The notes beneath the pieces are model-generated. The model had not been told where the DNA came from, ran no database searches, and was given only the letters and a program-made list of their open reading frames with translations. The position numbers and the translations under genes were made by a program. A stretch of DNA of 64,000 nt from positions 62,001 through 126,000 of the forward strand of contig JAODUP010000951.1 in assembly GCA_025642065.1 (NCBI GenBank), in the 5' to 3' direction. The stretch is from Paralvinella palmiformis. Taxonomy: Eukaryota; Annelida; Polychaeta; Terebellida; Alvinellidae. Below are positions 34,641 to 47,782 of the stretch, piece after piece; position 1 is the stretch's first letter; each line of letters starts with the position of its first letter.

Positions 34641-34976
34641 CAGAGCATCAGGCTGTGCTGATTAAGCAACAGCCTGAGGATTCTCCCCGAACAACAAAAC
34701 CAAACCGAAACAGAGAATTTGGTAGTTAGAGGTTCGCTATAAACATGTACTTTGAAGCATTAAGGACGCGCCAGCAGTATTAACATAGTTCTACATGATT
34801 TGTGACATAAAGTATTCTTCTTCGAACTATGATTGACAGTTGAGGGCATTTATTCCAATACATCTATATGCCGCTTAGAAGGACATTTCAACCTCTTAGA
34901 GATGCTTTGAGAAGATCTACGTTTGAATAATAATAGACAACTGATATATACGACCACATGTATACCGTGATTGCTG

Positions 34977-34978
<2 letters not shown>

Positions 34979-35011
<33 letters not shown>
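34979..35011. repeat. (AT)n microsatellite
   Basis: About 16 TA units next to the promoter-like segment. Confidence 0.9.
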
Positions 35012-35012
<1 letters not shown>

Positions 35013-35279
35013 GACGCCGTGTGGGTAATATTCTATGAATAAATCACATTTATTGTTTATATATTGAATAGTTTGATGTTATGTAGAACAGGAATTTCGA
35101 ACCCAATCACGAAACCAAGATTTTTGTGAGGTCTACGCTCTGGAGTTTTCCTTATAACGTGTCTTACCACAAAACCCTTATATAACAGATACAGCATAAT
35201 ACATAGATAGCATACAGATGATCTTTCTCCCGCCAACAGATCGGAGGATCAAATTACTAAGATGAATTGATATTAACTT

Positions 35280-36985
35280 TGATAGCAATTAATAAAAATC
35301 GCTACCTACATCGTAAGTAGCTATTTTGAAAACTGCGCTACTAAAGTGCTGCTTATGATTTAGGTAGCTAAATCTGCAACTTAAATTTTGCAGTTATTTT
35401 ACAATTCATGTGAAAGATAGTATTGCCGATTGATTAAAATTGCCACTTCCGGTCAATAGTTTGTCTGCTACAATTCTTCCGGTAAAGATTTGCTCTTGCT
35501 TAAGATTCTTGATTGCTTGACAAATTTTGACTTAATTGACTTACTACCTAAGTAATGGATCAGGTTTCTACGTCTAGTACTAGTAGGCCTAGTACTTGTG
35601 CTACGCCTACACCCAGTTTAAGATAGGGCATACCTAGACCCTATTTCCCCCACGTGTCTATCATTCTATGAACATAGCATCGAACCTGAATGCCATACAA
35701 GTTATAGATTGTATAAATAGTCTCTAAATATAATTGAGTTTACAAAGGATAAATAAATAAAATTAACAATTAAATATATACAAACACAATGAGGCTGCCA
35801 TTATGGTTGGGATAATTATGCATTGAAGGTAAATCTTTTTAATTAGAGTGGCATTTAAAATGGAGAGAGACAAAAGTGGCCTCATTGTGAAATTGACTTG
35901 AGAAATTTGTAAGAAAATACCTAAAATGTTCTATATTAGGTTCATGCCAACACACCAATACGAAATTACCTTGAAAGAAATATTTGTATTATTAAGTGGT
36001 TGTAATATTATAATGAAATTAAAAAATATTATCCATTGTACTCGAGTGATAAAAACATTCCTACATATTTAGGTATATAAAAGTTGGCCCACACAATTAT
36101 TTCTGTCATATAAAAACATATTTATAGTCTATTATAATTGCTGAAAATATGATGTATTTGTTTTAAAGTTGAATTTGTGGTTCCATATCACACTTTATTT
36201 GCACGAGTATTTATCAGACTGGAAACACTACAATATAATTTGAAATTGTCAGTGTAGTGTTTAAAAAAGAAAAGTAAAGTCGCTTAGCCCACAGACCATC
36301 TTTATATGTAAAATGTATCTGTTGTAAGAGAATGTAGTTCTAATTAACCTTACCGTTGAGGAAATAGGTTTGAAACGATGGTATACAGTAACTCCAGTTA
36401 AGGGTATGTTCGATTTAAATTAACGACGCAAGTCTCATCGACTCGAGATTCCACGCTTGTGTGATGAATGAAAAAGTGTTGGCAGCAACTTTGTGTTATA
36501 TTTTGAGTACTAGTAGGCTAAATTAGTTTAATTTTGAGACATTTACCTGCATCTCTGAGGTAAGTGCGTGTGACCGCGAATAAGCATTAGATAAATGTGC
36601 ACCTGCAAAGCCAGTGATAAATTTTTCTATTATTGTCTGACTCGGTCGATAATCGGCCTCCTCAAAATCAACCAATATTTCATTAAACCTTCTTCTTTGG
36701 TGACAAATTCATTATCTTCGACGACGTTGACGGAGAGTTACGAAACGATTGACTGCTCTGTTGACTTTTAAGTAGCGAAATAATATTTAAGATATTCCTT
36801 TTAGCTGCTTAGTTAAGTAGCTTTTTTGCTGATTTTAATTAGCTATTATTAGTAGCTTTGTTTAGTAACTCACCTTTTACAAGTAGCTATTTATATTAGG
36901 TAGCAATCTGTTACTTAAGTAGCTAAATGTCATTTAAGTAGCTAAATCAGCGACTTAAAATCTTAGTAATTCGGTCCCCTGGTCT
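35280..36985. repeat. Element with GTAGCTA subrepeats at both ends
   Basis: The left cluster (35287-35395) and right cluster (36768-36960) share GTAGCTAAATCnGCnACTTAAA and many GTAGCTA/GTAGCAA words in direct orientation. The right end is TAGTAATTCGGTCCCCTG at 36965-36981, and the same words recur at 42200-42217. It looks like a non-autonomous transposon with terminal subrepeats; the class is unknown. Confidence 0.45.
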
Positions 36986-37250
36986 AAACTAGATTAATTC
37001 GTGATGTTTTATTTGTTTCTTGTTTGTCACATGAACAAATCAGACCAATGTCATGTCTGACAATATAACAATAATAATAGCAATTATATGTGGTATATTG
37101 ACATCTGAAATATGCATCCAGGTTTACAGTGTGTGTTTGTCTCTGTGTGTTTGCGCGCGAGTGTGCATGTGCGCGCGCGTGTGTGTCCATCGACATGTAA
37201 ATATTTAAATCTATTAGTTGTTATTCTTCGCGTTTACAATAGAAAACAAA

Positions 37251-37252
<2 letters not shown>

Positions 37253-37308
<56 letters not shown>
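37253..37308. repeat. (TA)n microsatellite
   Basis: About 28 units, preceded by GTGTGCGCGCG-type sequence at 37141-37186. Confidence 0.95.
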
Positions 37309-37449
37309 TGATATCTGATTATACGGATTGATACGACATGATATAGGACTATAAACTTCGCTTACGTTTAGGGTTGATAGCCGCAGCACAGTGAGCAGAT
37401 GTCAGAACTAAATATTTACTGATAAACGTGCCCGCAAAGAAATGATTAG

Positions 37450-38375
37450 AACCACTATAGCTATCTTTCCAAACTGTCAAAATACAGTAGTATACAACTA
37501 ATAATGATTGTGGTGTTGCTGTCTATGTTAAAGAATCCAATGCCCAACAGCAATCTGCAAAAATCGTTGGTACGCTGTGATGAAATATTATCTCGACTCA
37601 AAAATACTAAAAAAAATATTATTACAACCGATCAGAATATGGATCTATTAAATATTGAAAGTTATATACATACTGCAGAATTACTTAACAATATGTTTAC
37701 TGTTTCTATCATACCAACAATAAACAAACCTACCCGTATCACACACTCTACTGCTACATTAATTGACAATATATATGTGAAATTTAATGATTTCCATACT
37801 ACAGTAAAATCTACCTATATTTTGTTTCATTTCCTATAATAAGCCTTACAGTCGAACAAACCAGAAACCACTAATATTCGAAAAAGAGATACAAATGATA
37901 ACACTATAAACCTTATAAATAGTGCTATTCAACATACTAATTGGGACTACTTAGACAATCTAACCATGAATGAATCTTTTGAAAGTGTTATTGAAATTTT
38001 AAAAGACACGCTCCACAAATATGCACCATTCAAGGAAATAACAATTATACATAAAAGTATCATCTGGAATCCATATTTATATAGCAAATGCATAAACAAA
38101 TCCAAGACTGATATAACATATAAAAGATGCATCAAAAAGATAGCTAAGGGGACAAATATTTAATGACGTCAAACACAATATAAGGGAAACATGGAAGATA
38201 ATAAACGCAACAATATGCAAATTAAATGATAAAACTAGTACACCAAAAACCTTTAAAATAGACAACAAAAATATCTCGGATCCTAATATAATAACAGATA
38301 AATTTTGCGAATTCTTTACCAATGTTGGTACCAAATATGCCAATAATAAACCTTTACATACATTAACCTAGATCT
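37450..38375 (+). mobile_element. LINE fragment: endonuclease C-terminus to start of RT
   Basis: Broken frames read IIPTINKPTRITHSTATLID then NIYVK (the conserved end of AP endonuclease in Jockey/CR1-type elements). Linker sequence follows (NWDYLDNLTMNESFESVIEI, then KYAPFKEITI) and KFCEFFTNVGTKYA, typical just before the RT domain. It ends near 38375 with RT missing. Different family from the copies at 8-930 and 5770-6835. Confidence 0.8.
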
Positions 38376-38505
38376 TCGAAAGCAAACATTATACAATAGA
38401 ATGTTTGACAATAATATTGTGCAAGCCTATACGTACAGTGATGGAACTGACAGCTACAAATTAAAACGATTGATGACATGAAATGATAATTGAAACGGCT
38501 TCAAA

Positions 38506-38507
<2 letters not shown>

Positions 38508-38543
<36 letters not shown>

Positions 38544-38625
38544 GCGCGCGTGCGCGCATCGACCCATTTGGCCTAATAGGTGCACAAAAGTGGCCGTAAA
38601 ACACCAACTATGATCATCATCACAC
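38508..38625 (+). mobile_element. (CA)n microsatellite and SINE tail fragment
   Basis: (CA)n at 38508-38541, then CCCATTTGGCCTAATAGGTGC and AAAGTGGCCGTAAAACACC, the 3' half of the SINE seen at 3725 and 28331. The tRNA head is missing, replaced by the CA tract. Confidence 0.7.
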
Positions 38626-38949
38626 ACGTGCACACACGCATTTTAGCTACCAAATCACTATATAAGACTTCATACTAGCCAAGTTACTACAAACGAAAAT
38701 AACACGATGACTAACTTAAAATGTATATACAAGTGTGTTTGTTTCATGAAATTTGTCATCCAAATCACTCACTACTTGATTCCAGACTTGTGTCAAAAAC
38801 GTCAAGTAAGTACGTCGGTAACTCGCAGCCAAGTCAATACGCAATAAAAGTAACACACGGCCAAGTCACTATGCATACTACATTAACATGCAGCCAAATT
38901 ACAAGCATATAACACTGAGTCCTGATCCCATTCATTGAACCTGTGAAAT

Positions 38950-39140
38950 GTTTGGCAAAGGAACAAATATAACAGGCGTCTGTGGTTGCTATGTGACCAA
39001 ATTTAGCTTACTGTGCGATTATTCAAGTGTCATCTGGAGTAACTATCCCTGCGTTAATTTCAAGGTAAAAGTGGCATGTGTATTTATTTTGTATATGAAT
39101 AAAATATAATTATTAAATAAGCTGATATCCCTATATCAAC
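38950..39140 (+). repeat. Interspersed repeat R3, copy 1
   Basis: The block GTCTGTGGTTGC...TGACCAA...GAATAAAATATAATTA...GCTGATAT recurs in the same order at 57110-57300. Class unknown. Confidence 0.6.
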
Positions 39141-39880
39141 CTACAGTCTCGAGTTAGAAATATACGAATCACTGGGTTGCTTGGAGATTTACCCATATGG
39201 TGGCCGATAAACGTCTTACTGAAAAGCTATATTTTAACAGCAATATGTGGATTTTATATATAGTTCATTAAGGATATGTGATCTCCAGATCATATTTTTG
39301 CATTTAATTGGAATTGCATATATGCTACTAAACTAAATAACGTTCAGCGCGATTTGCATGGCTGTCTTGGTCCAGCCTGTCTAGTTCAAACTTATTTTTG
39401 ATAGAACCGTTGCCATCTGATATGTCGATCTGAATGGATAAAATCAATGATCAAATGAATTATAATTCAATGAGTGATTCCTATTACTATAACACTGATA
39501 TTTTGCATTGAAAGTTAACTTTTATTTCTGAATCTGCCAAAACTGGCAAATTGCCCTTTACATTAAATATTTTGTTAATCTTCATTAAAATCAATTTACA
39601 TTTAGCGATAAGTTTCATTCTAATATTATTAATGTAATCTATTGAAAATTATGGGTGAATATCACTGTCACTTTTAGGTTTAAAGGTAATTTTTAAGGTC
39701 ATTAAGAAAACCAATGTAAAAAAATGATGTTTTCAGTGTATTCGTCTAAGTAGCTTATAATTGCAGCAGAAGCATGATAATTGACACAAATTTTTTGAGA
39801 CATTCGTCAATTCTAAACAAGTGAACATTTGAAAATTCAAGATGGAGGTCACCTTTTCCCCGAAATGGCGACTAATGTCA
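39141..39880. other. No feature recognised
   Basis: AT-rich sequence without coding or repeat signals I can support. Confidence 0.5.
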
Positions 39881-39881
39881 C

Positions 39882-39910
39882 ACGCACGCACACACACGCA
39901 CACACGCACG

Positions 39911-40005
<95 letters not shown>

Positions 40006-40025
40006 CACACACACACACACACACA

Positions 40026-40060
<35 letters not shown>
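39882..40060. repeat. Long compound (CA)n(TA)n microsatellite
   Basis: GCAC/CA at 39882-40028 followed by TA to about 40060. Confidence 0.95.
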
Positions 40061-40063
<3 letters not shown>

Positions 40064-43000
40064 ATATTTTCCATTAGTGTCACGTAAAACCACGAGGATA
40101 TAAAATTATTCAACTTTTTCTATTGTCACATTGTTGCGCAGATACCACATTGGCTTATTACTTAAGTTGTGCTTGCCTAATGTCATGCATTTTGACTTAG
40201 ATTAACTTACTAATATGGATTCATCAGCGTAACTAGCATCTTTATAGTTAATTGTGCCGGTTCAGATGCCATGACAGCATTATTTTAGTTCACTGCAGAG
40301 ATGTTTCATAACAAAATGAAACTGATAAAGGGATAATCGACTAACCTGCCTAGTACCCATTGTTATGTTAAAATGTGTCATTGTGGCTATCATTCCATTA
40401 TACCACACCTTATAATTTGCGGTGCCATTTCATTAATAAGATCCAATGGCTAACCGCTAATACATCAATAAGGCTATAAAATAGAGACAATTCAAATAGG
40501 AAATAATTAGACATCGATGTCTAGAATGATAGTTTCATTACGGTTAGAGTATGTTAAGCCAAGTATAAAGAGCCTGTAATGTTCAAACTTATTAGGATCA
40601 AGAGTAAACTTTTTAGGTATCGGGATGATGACACCTTTTAGGAAACTTTGATACAATAACATTAACTTTATATGATAATAAATCCAGAAGTGTTAAATAT
40701 TTTCGGTATATTAAGTTTTCGGGTGATAGACTGTCCATTTCGCAAACATCCACAACGAAGTTTGTCGCAAGATTTTCCCTAAGGTCATATCTGAAATTAC
40801 TCTTCATGCTGAAAGTTTAACTTACGTATCGCCAGCATGTTACTAACTGCCATACTGATCATGTGTGCATGTGAGCTGTCATACCTGTGGGACATACGTG
40901 CACACTGGCAGGAGGAACACGTCGCTTGGAAACATTCTTTAAACATAGAATTGACTCGGATTCCGCACTGCAGCTTAATCCAAGATCGTGACAGATCAGT
41001 TATACTTCGTCTTCGAAATTATTTCATTTACTTCTACAGTAAATCTGTCTTCAAGCCTACAATTCTTGTATATTTAAGCTAATTATAATCCACTTCTATC
41101 GAAAAACACATAAATAGTTCGAACTTTGCCGAGATCTACACCGATAAAAGAATATATACACGGTAGCCTTATCACAGCGATATTTTCGACAGCGATTTCA
41201 AGTCGACGCTGTGGAGACTTCCTTCAATTTTGGCATGATGATACGAGCATTATGTTTGCAGTTGATTTCGTTTCATCCTTGGAAGAGGTGATAAAATAGT
41301 TAGATTGGTTCACTTTTTGGATTTTGTTATCTGTAATTTTAGGGGACAGATAAGTATTTTGTGTGTGATTATGGTATCTGAAGCTGAGCCTGTGAGACTT
41401 ATTTCTTTTAGTTTTAGTGGAAATCTAGTTTGTTTAATTGTCAACTCTGATTTGTTTTAGCGGGATAAATGAACACTATTAATTTCTAGTGAATTAGGCT
41501 TCAAACTTTAGTGCAGATATGAAATGGGTCCGATGTCCTCCCATTTAAAACCATTAGACAGACGTAACAAAAACAACATTTTGGGTAATAAGGTTCAAGC
41601 ACCCATGCTCTCTGGTGCGCCCTACACGTTTAATGTGCCAGCATAATCTAAAGGCAGGATATGAATTTGACATTTTTTAAACTTCTATTTTAATATATAA
41701 TAGTTATTTTTATAATGAACTCTGATCAATTAAATAGATTCATGTGACTAATTTTCTTCGTAACAACGACTCTGAAAGAGTCCAATATGCTTGCTAATAT
41801 GACATGTATAATTTGTGCAAATTGAATCGAAAATGTACAAATCTAGGTATGATAACACTGGAATATTACTCTCATTTGCACAAATTACCATAATTAACAC
41901 GTTTCATAATCCATCTCATCCTATGAAGAAATTCACCTATTAAATATATATTTTGGTTTTATTTTTCAGGAGGATGTTCATAAAACAAGGTAAACCAAGG
42001 TCCGTACTTTTATCTAGACTTGTTCATTTCGGAGCATCATGATATTTGAACTTGTGACCCTTAGAAGCCAAAATGTTCATCGTTCATGTCATCAAGATTT
42101 TTACTAAGATTTAGGGTGCACTTTAAATACGATTTTTCAGCTTACCTGGTATATATAACATCTTAACTTAAAGTGTTTCTTATAAGCTACCACAAGTACT
42201 AGTAATTCGGTCCCCTGTACCCTTTATTGACTTTCTATATTGTTATCAATTTAATTAGTTTTGTTGTGATTTGTGGACTTTGCTTCTGCACCACGCATAT
42301 TATTACTTGTTCATGTTCTCTTTAAATTGGTTCTACCCAGGGGATACATTTTGTGATCATGATGACCAACTTCTCTAGTTAGATTGCTTTAAATTATGAT
42401 ATTGTATAATGCCATTGTGGTCATGAAGTTTGAACGTGTTAGATTATACGAACGGCATGCACTGCTGCCCATAGCGTAAGACAGGTGCTTTTAAATAGCT
42501 GTACTAAGATGATTATATTTATTCAGATACCAGTATTATGACAACGAATGCTAAGGATATTATTTCATTCATTAGCTTTTTAAAGCTAATTATTTTGGCA
42601 TGACTGAATAGATCAATTTATTTGTTGTTTATTGCACATTCATGTTATGTTATGATGAAAACAGACAGGATAATCAGCCAATTATATCCAATAATGATGA
42701 TGATTATCATCCTGATAATGAAAGTAACGTAGTGCATACTCAATACGAAGTTCATCACAGTAATGATGAAAGAAGCAATATGAGTCTCACTATCTGAATG
42801 CTGTCCATAAAAGAAGATGCTAGTATAAATATTCTTAAAGCTACCAATGCCACCACAGGTAGCTGAACAAGCAGGGAACATGCATGTTACCTCTGCTTCA
42901 ATCTGTATGCAAACGTCGCCAGACATATAGAACATCTTCAGGCAGATGTTGAGTATGCGACCAAAGCTTGGATATGAAGCGGGCTTGGAACACTGATAAT

Positions 43001-43140
43001 AGAAGGGAATTATGTCCACAACTATGAAATTATCGAGCAAAAAGATGATACCAAACTACAGATCGAGAAGGGCATACAATGAATGTATTTCCGCCCATGC
43101 TAACTAGGTGAGGGTTTTATATAACCTCAGATCTTATATG
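40061..43140. other. No gene recognised
   Basis: Short open frames only (for example 40613-40807 minus and 40837-41082 plus), with no family resemblance I can name. A TAGTAATTCGGTCCCCTG word at 42200-42217 matches the end of the 35-37 kb element. Confidence 0.4.
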
Positions 43141-43880
43141 AATCAATTTTCCTATATCAGTGTAAGCTAATTATTCATAATTTGGGGGAATAATTATGCC
43201 TGTACCTAAATACCCTGGGTGGTGTCTACTAGGGGTAACAATCGACCATAGGTGTATAAATCCAACAAACAGCATTGTATGAATTAATAGATCATTTCCC
43301 CAGACCACAAAATGGGACAACAATATAGATTCTACATCATAGATAGTAAAGCTAAGAGTTATATGTGTTGTAATAACGACATTACTTTCCTTATATTGGC
43401 GTTATATGGAATCTGGAAATCGAAATACGTCTGAAGTCTTGGACAGGCAATATGTCTTTTAAGAAACATATATAGTAGTACTGTCGCAGAACATCAACTT
43501 CTATATACATCCTTTGAGAATTGTAGCTGCATCAATCGAAATAGAAATAAAACTATCCATACATCAATCTAAATGTACACCTCCCTATACGGATACACAT
43601 ATATGTGGACTTATTAATGTGTCTGGGTTACTCATCAGCCTGCGGGGATCAGCTAATTGGGTTTTTATAAGCATCAAATATATCACGCCCACAGGAAATC
43701 GGCTACATGCAAGTTACGTACAAAAGCTGAAGCACGTAGAAACATATCATTTTACAACACAGCCCGTAGTAAAAACACGCCCTTGTGGCTCATTGGTAAT
43801 TTGTACATACACAAGATAACTATTTTGACACCACTCTTTACATTCAACAATATGTTTATGTGGTCCAAAAGCAACCTATA
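43140..43880 (+). repeat. Interspersed repeat R1, diverged copy
   Basis: Shares, in order, CTATATCAGTGTAA, GTATAAATCC, GTATGAATTAATAG, CAACAATATAGATTCTAC, then the CTCATCAGCCTG...GGCTACATGCA block with the copies at 48-50 kb and 58 kb, at clearly lower identity. Confidence 0.7.
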
Positions 43881-46590
43881 TATATAGAAGATTTAGACAC
43901 CACAGATGATGATCTCAGCTTTATTCTGGGTTCGAAAAACTAAACAAATCCTAACTATATGAACCATACTGATAGACATCTGACTAAACATGTTGTAATA
44001 GAGACGTAACTTTCTCACATCGGTTTAATAAGGAATTAGATTCTAAACATCGGCAGTATGCTGATGATTATATCAACAAAAATGTAAATCGAGACTGAAT
44101 TCAATAATAATAACCAGCGTCAGTTGAAATAATTATAAAAATAAATTGTATTAAACTAAATTGAAATCTTTTAGAAACTCAATATTTTAATAATAATTTG
44201 TTTAGTACATAACAACCTTAAATATATTACAATATGACATATAATTCCATTAGGTCCTGGCATTCCATTGGGGATAAAAATCAGTGAAAAAACTCTGGGA
44301 CATTTTTCAAATCTGTTTCTTTCGAGTATTTCCAAGGGGAGTTTGGAATTGCTGGTATTTTCACAAGAGATGATTATACCAATGGATTTGGAAAACATTA
44401 AGAGATTCACCTGAAAAAGTAATTGCTTGAAATTTGTCAGATAAGTATATCGACTATAGAATCAACTACTGTTTGATTGAGCTTAAATTATTTTGTACGG
44501 TTCATTTACTCATTAATAATTGTCAATTCCTACCACATCACAAATATGACAAAAATATGGTTCTATGCATTAGTCAAAGAAATATCAAGGAAAGCCATTT
44601 AAACGGACCGATACTGCACATATATATGAACAGTTAACAGTTATTAGGCTCTTAACAAGACAGTTCTTCACAATATTTCGTTTTAAAGAAAATATACCGT
44701 TTCTTCTTTAAACTTTTTATACTTTTTGCAGTCGTTGTCATATCCATGATATATTATATAAAGCAAAGACAAGGTAAACGTTTCTCTTTCTGCCATATTT
44801 ATTAGCTGAAACATTGAGTAAACGTGTCATGATCCTTAATAAAAATGAAGCAGGTGTTAAACTTACAACAATCGTTCAAAATAATGAACAATTATATATG
44901 ACAATCTGCTCGAAATGAGTGGATTTCTAGCAATCTTTTATCATCTTCATTATGTGTTGATACCGATGGTAAGGAGCCTGCATGTCCCAAAGGCTCTATA
45001 CATGCGGGTTCTTAAGCTCTATCAGGTCAAAGCCAAGACGGATAGGTCTCAGATGAAGGACCACACGAAACACAGAGTTGGTTCTGCAAGTTGGAAGTTG
45101 GTAGCGGGGCTAACAACCACACCTCGTAAATTCAAAACCGTTACCAAACTTACTTCAACAATTATATTGCTGCTGTAGCCTTATCTCCCACTGAGTACGA
45201 AGGGGATAAGTACGTAGAATCCATTTAGAAATAATCTATTATTTTAAAGTCAAGATAATTGTAGTAGATTAATCTTGACCATTTTATCGAAATACAGAGA
45301 TTAGTTGAACGAACAGAATAGCATGTTTCAGACAACCGTGAATTGAAAAAGAAATCAATTGAGGTGCCCCAAAAAGAGCAAACCTTTACTACACACAATT
45401 GTTGTACTTTTGTGAGAAATGTATACCGCTATATAAATGATGATATTTTCCTCCTCTACTGTATGCAGAGTATGTGGGTTAAATATAACTATGAGAGACC
45501 TGATGGCAGAAGAAGGAACTAGTAGATGTAGAGGCTCATTGGGTTGGACTGGAGCAATAAATTTAAAATTATATAGAAATGTATCGACATCCTGCTGACA
45601 GTTAGACAAATCACATGTGGACGAAACACTACTGTCAACAGGAAATATAGAATTGTTTGGCACCAGAGTTATCGCTGTGTCCACCCTTTCATCCTCTCTG
45701 AAAACACTGGAAAATCCACATGTTTTGGGGTTAACTTGGGAAATATTCTGATAGGTAACTCTGAATCGTATAGAAAACAAGACAATATGTTGCTAAGATA
45801 CATTGTTCTCTCCAACTTTGAAAAGTGACTTTTTAAGTTTGTTTATATATTCTTCAATAAATATGATGGATCATAGAAGACAATGACACGATTATTGGGT
45901 TATGCATACCATATAACTTGCCAACAGATGCTCCTAGTGTTGTGACCGTTTACTGATTATTTGGACCATGATCACATATCCTAGCTTTGACAATAAGGAT
46001 ACATTCACTTGCAAATTTAATCCAATTCAAAAGACGATGTTTCAGGAAATCAGAACTTTGTGTACTGTTGTTTACAAAATAGCCAATTGGTTCCTTCCGC
46101 TTACATGCTAAACCTCTGAACATAAACTTAATGGCTGACTAAATATTTAATTTTCAAACATCTCCAAAATCTTCCACTTCATCACACCCAAAGTTGTATG
46201 ACACAAGTTCGTTTATTGTCAGTTCATCAAAATAAACACAGCATAATTTCGACTAGTCTGCCATTATATTAACTTTCGTTTTGAAAGTGTTCAACAAAGC
46301 TTAATTAAAACTTAGATAAATCTTGAGTTTTATAACCCCGCTATGGAGTGTTTCAGTGATGGTAACAGGAAAAGGTCGGCAAGGAGCTTTATGTTTGTGG
46401 ACTGAAATGCAGGATAGATAACGCAAGGGATGTATCATGGGCAGTCCACCTTCAACCATTGTTAATTCCCTTTGAGAAGCGAAGTTAAGACGACACGAAA
46501 TAAAGAGTGGACCAGACTTATGTTTAGCAGGTTGCTTCGCCAACTGAACTACAGACATCTCATCCGCAGTTGTTACTTTGAGTGGAGTGA
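43881..46590. other. No confident feature
   Basis: Apart from the unrecognised frame at 45355-45780 nothing is supported. The frame at 46301-46600 minus is not recognisable either. Confidence 0.4.
45355..45780 (-). CDS. Unrecognised open frame, 141 codons
   Basis: An open frame with ordinary amino-acid composition and four cysteines (PKTCG, STCDLSNCQQ, TIVCS). It has no transmembrane helix, signal or domain I can name. No splice or promoter context was confirmed, so it may be an exon, a transposon relic or chance. Confidence 0.2.
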   Translation of the reverse strand: MFSIRFRVTYQNISQVNPKTCGFSSVFREDERVDTAITLVPNNSIFPVDSSVSSTCDLSNCQQDVDTFLYNFKFIAPVQPNEPLHLLVPSSAIRSLIVIFNPHTLHTVEEENIIIYIAVYISHKSTTIVCSKGLLFLGHLN

Positions 46591-46599
46591 CGTTAAGCA

Positions 46600-46740
46600 C
46601 ATGTTTAGTTCAATGGTGACTTGCTACATACATATCAAACTATTTTGACACCACAGTTTACATTCAACAGTAATTTTCTGTAGTCCAAAAGAAACCTGTA
46701 TATAAAACATTTCGACACCTCAGATGCTGACCTCAATATG
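46600..46740 (+). repeat. Interspersed repeat R1, partial copy
   Basis: GTTCAATGGTGACTTGCTAC, CAAACTATTTTGACACC, AATTTTCTGTAGTCCAAAAG and CTCAGATGCTGACCTCA match the middle of R1. Confidence 0.75.
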
Positions 46741-47599
46741 TTTACTTAGTTGAGAAATCTGAGTCGTCAAGAATAAAGGAAATCAAAAAAGATTCACGTA
46801 CGTCTTTCTTTGATACAATAATACCGAAACTTTCAAATCAAGAATAAACGAACGATTAAAACTAATATTTCTGTTCGTAGAGTTGTAATGAAACTGCATT
46901 AGTGTATATAATCAGCCAACAATTACAATACAATCAAATCTATATCTTAGATGAACGGGGTGTATCGATCCCAGATTACTAGTATGATTGTGCAAAGGTT
47001 GACTTGAATTAATAAAAAGAAAAGTAAAAAGTAAGCATTATAAAAGATAATAGTAACTACTACTTATTCCTTATTCAAGTAAGACTTTAAAACATACTTT
47101 GGGATTATGGTTTGAAATATTGCATTTGATATAAGTAATTTGTGCAAAAGATTAGCATCATTATGCCTAAGACTAGCATGATTAAACCTAACACTAACAC
47201 GATTAAACCTAGGAATTTGTTGATAAGACTTAAGACTAACATGCTGTAAGTTGATATACCTTTTATGTTGTGTTCAAGTCAGAGATACATCTGTAACTCT
47301 TCAGTGACTAGAACATATGGCTAAAAATTGAATGTTTGCTGACTGTAATGTCAGTACAATTGCGATAACTACTTAATGAGAAACAAAATACCAATAGGAG
47401 GAATGAAGTGCATCTTATCAATCAATCACAGTACCTGGTGGTATAGGATAATGAGGTATTGTGAGAACAAATGATGAGTTTACTCCGACTTCATGGTATT
47501 GAGTATAATAGTAAAGAGGTCAAAGTCGTTTATGAGATTTTAGTTTGTTTGTATTTGGGGGTAGGTGATGGGTGTGAATAATGGGTGTTGTCATCAGTA

Positions 47600-47782
47600 T
47601 ATGTGTTATCTTGTGTGTGTGCGTGTGTAATCGTGTGTGCGTGAGTGTGTGTTTGTGTTTGTGTATATGTGTGTACGTATGCGTGTGTGTGTATGTGTGT
47701 GTGTCTGTTCGTGTGCAGGTGTGTGTGTATATGTTTGTGTGTGAGTGTATGTGTGTGTTTGTGTGTGTGTGTGTGTGTTTTA
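47600..47782 (+). repeat. Degenerate GT-rich microsatellite inside R1
   Basis: About 180 bases of GTGTGT/GTGTGC directly before TTTTAGGGTACATATAAAGG. In short R1 copies the same place holds only GCAATGTGCGTTTTA. Confidence 0.85.

Noticed and set aside
39829..40113. Open frames over 80-126 codons on both strands
   Set aside because: They are pure (CA)n/(TA)n translation products (HTHT, CVCV, YIYI).
42645..43040. 131-codon minus-strand frame
   Set aside because: Rich in I/Y/F from AT-rich sequence, no domain, no neighbours to support it.
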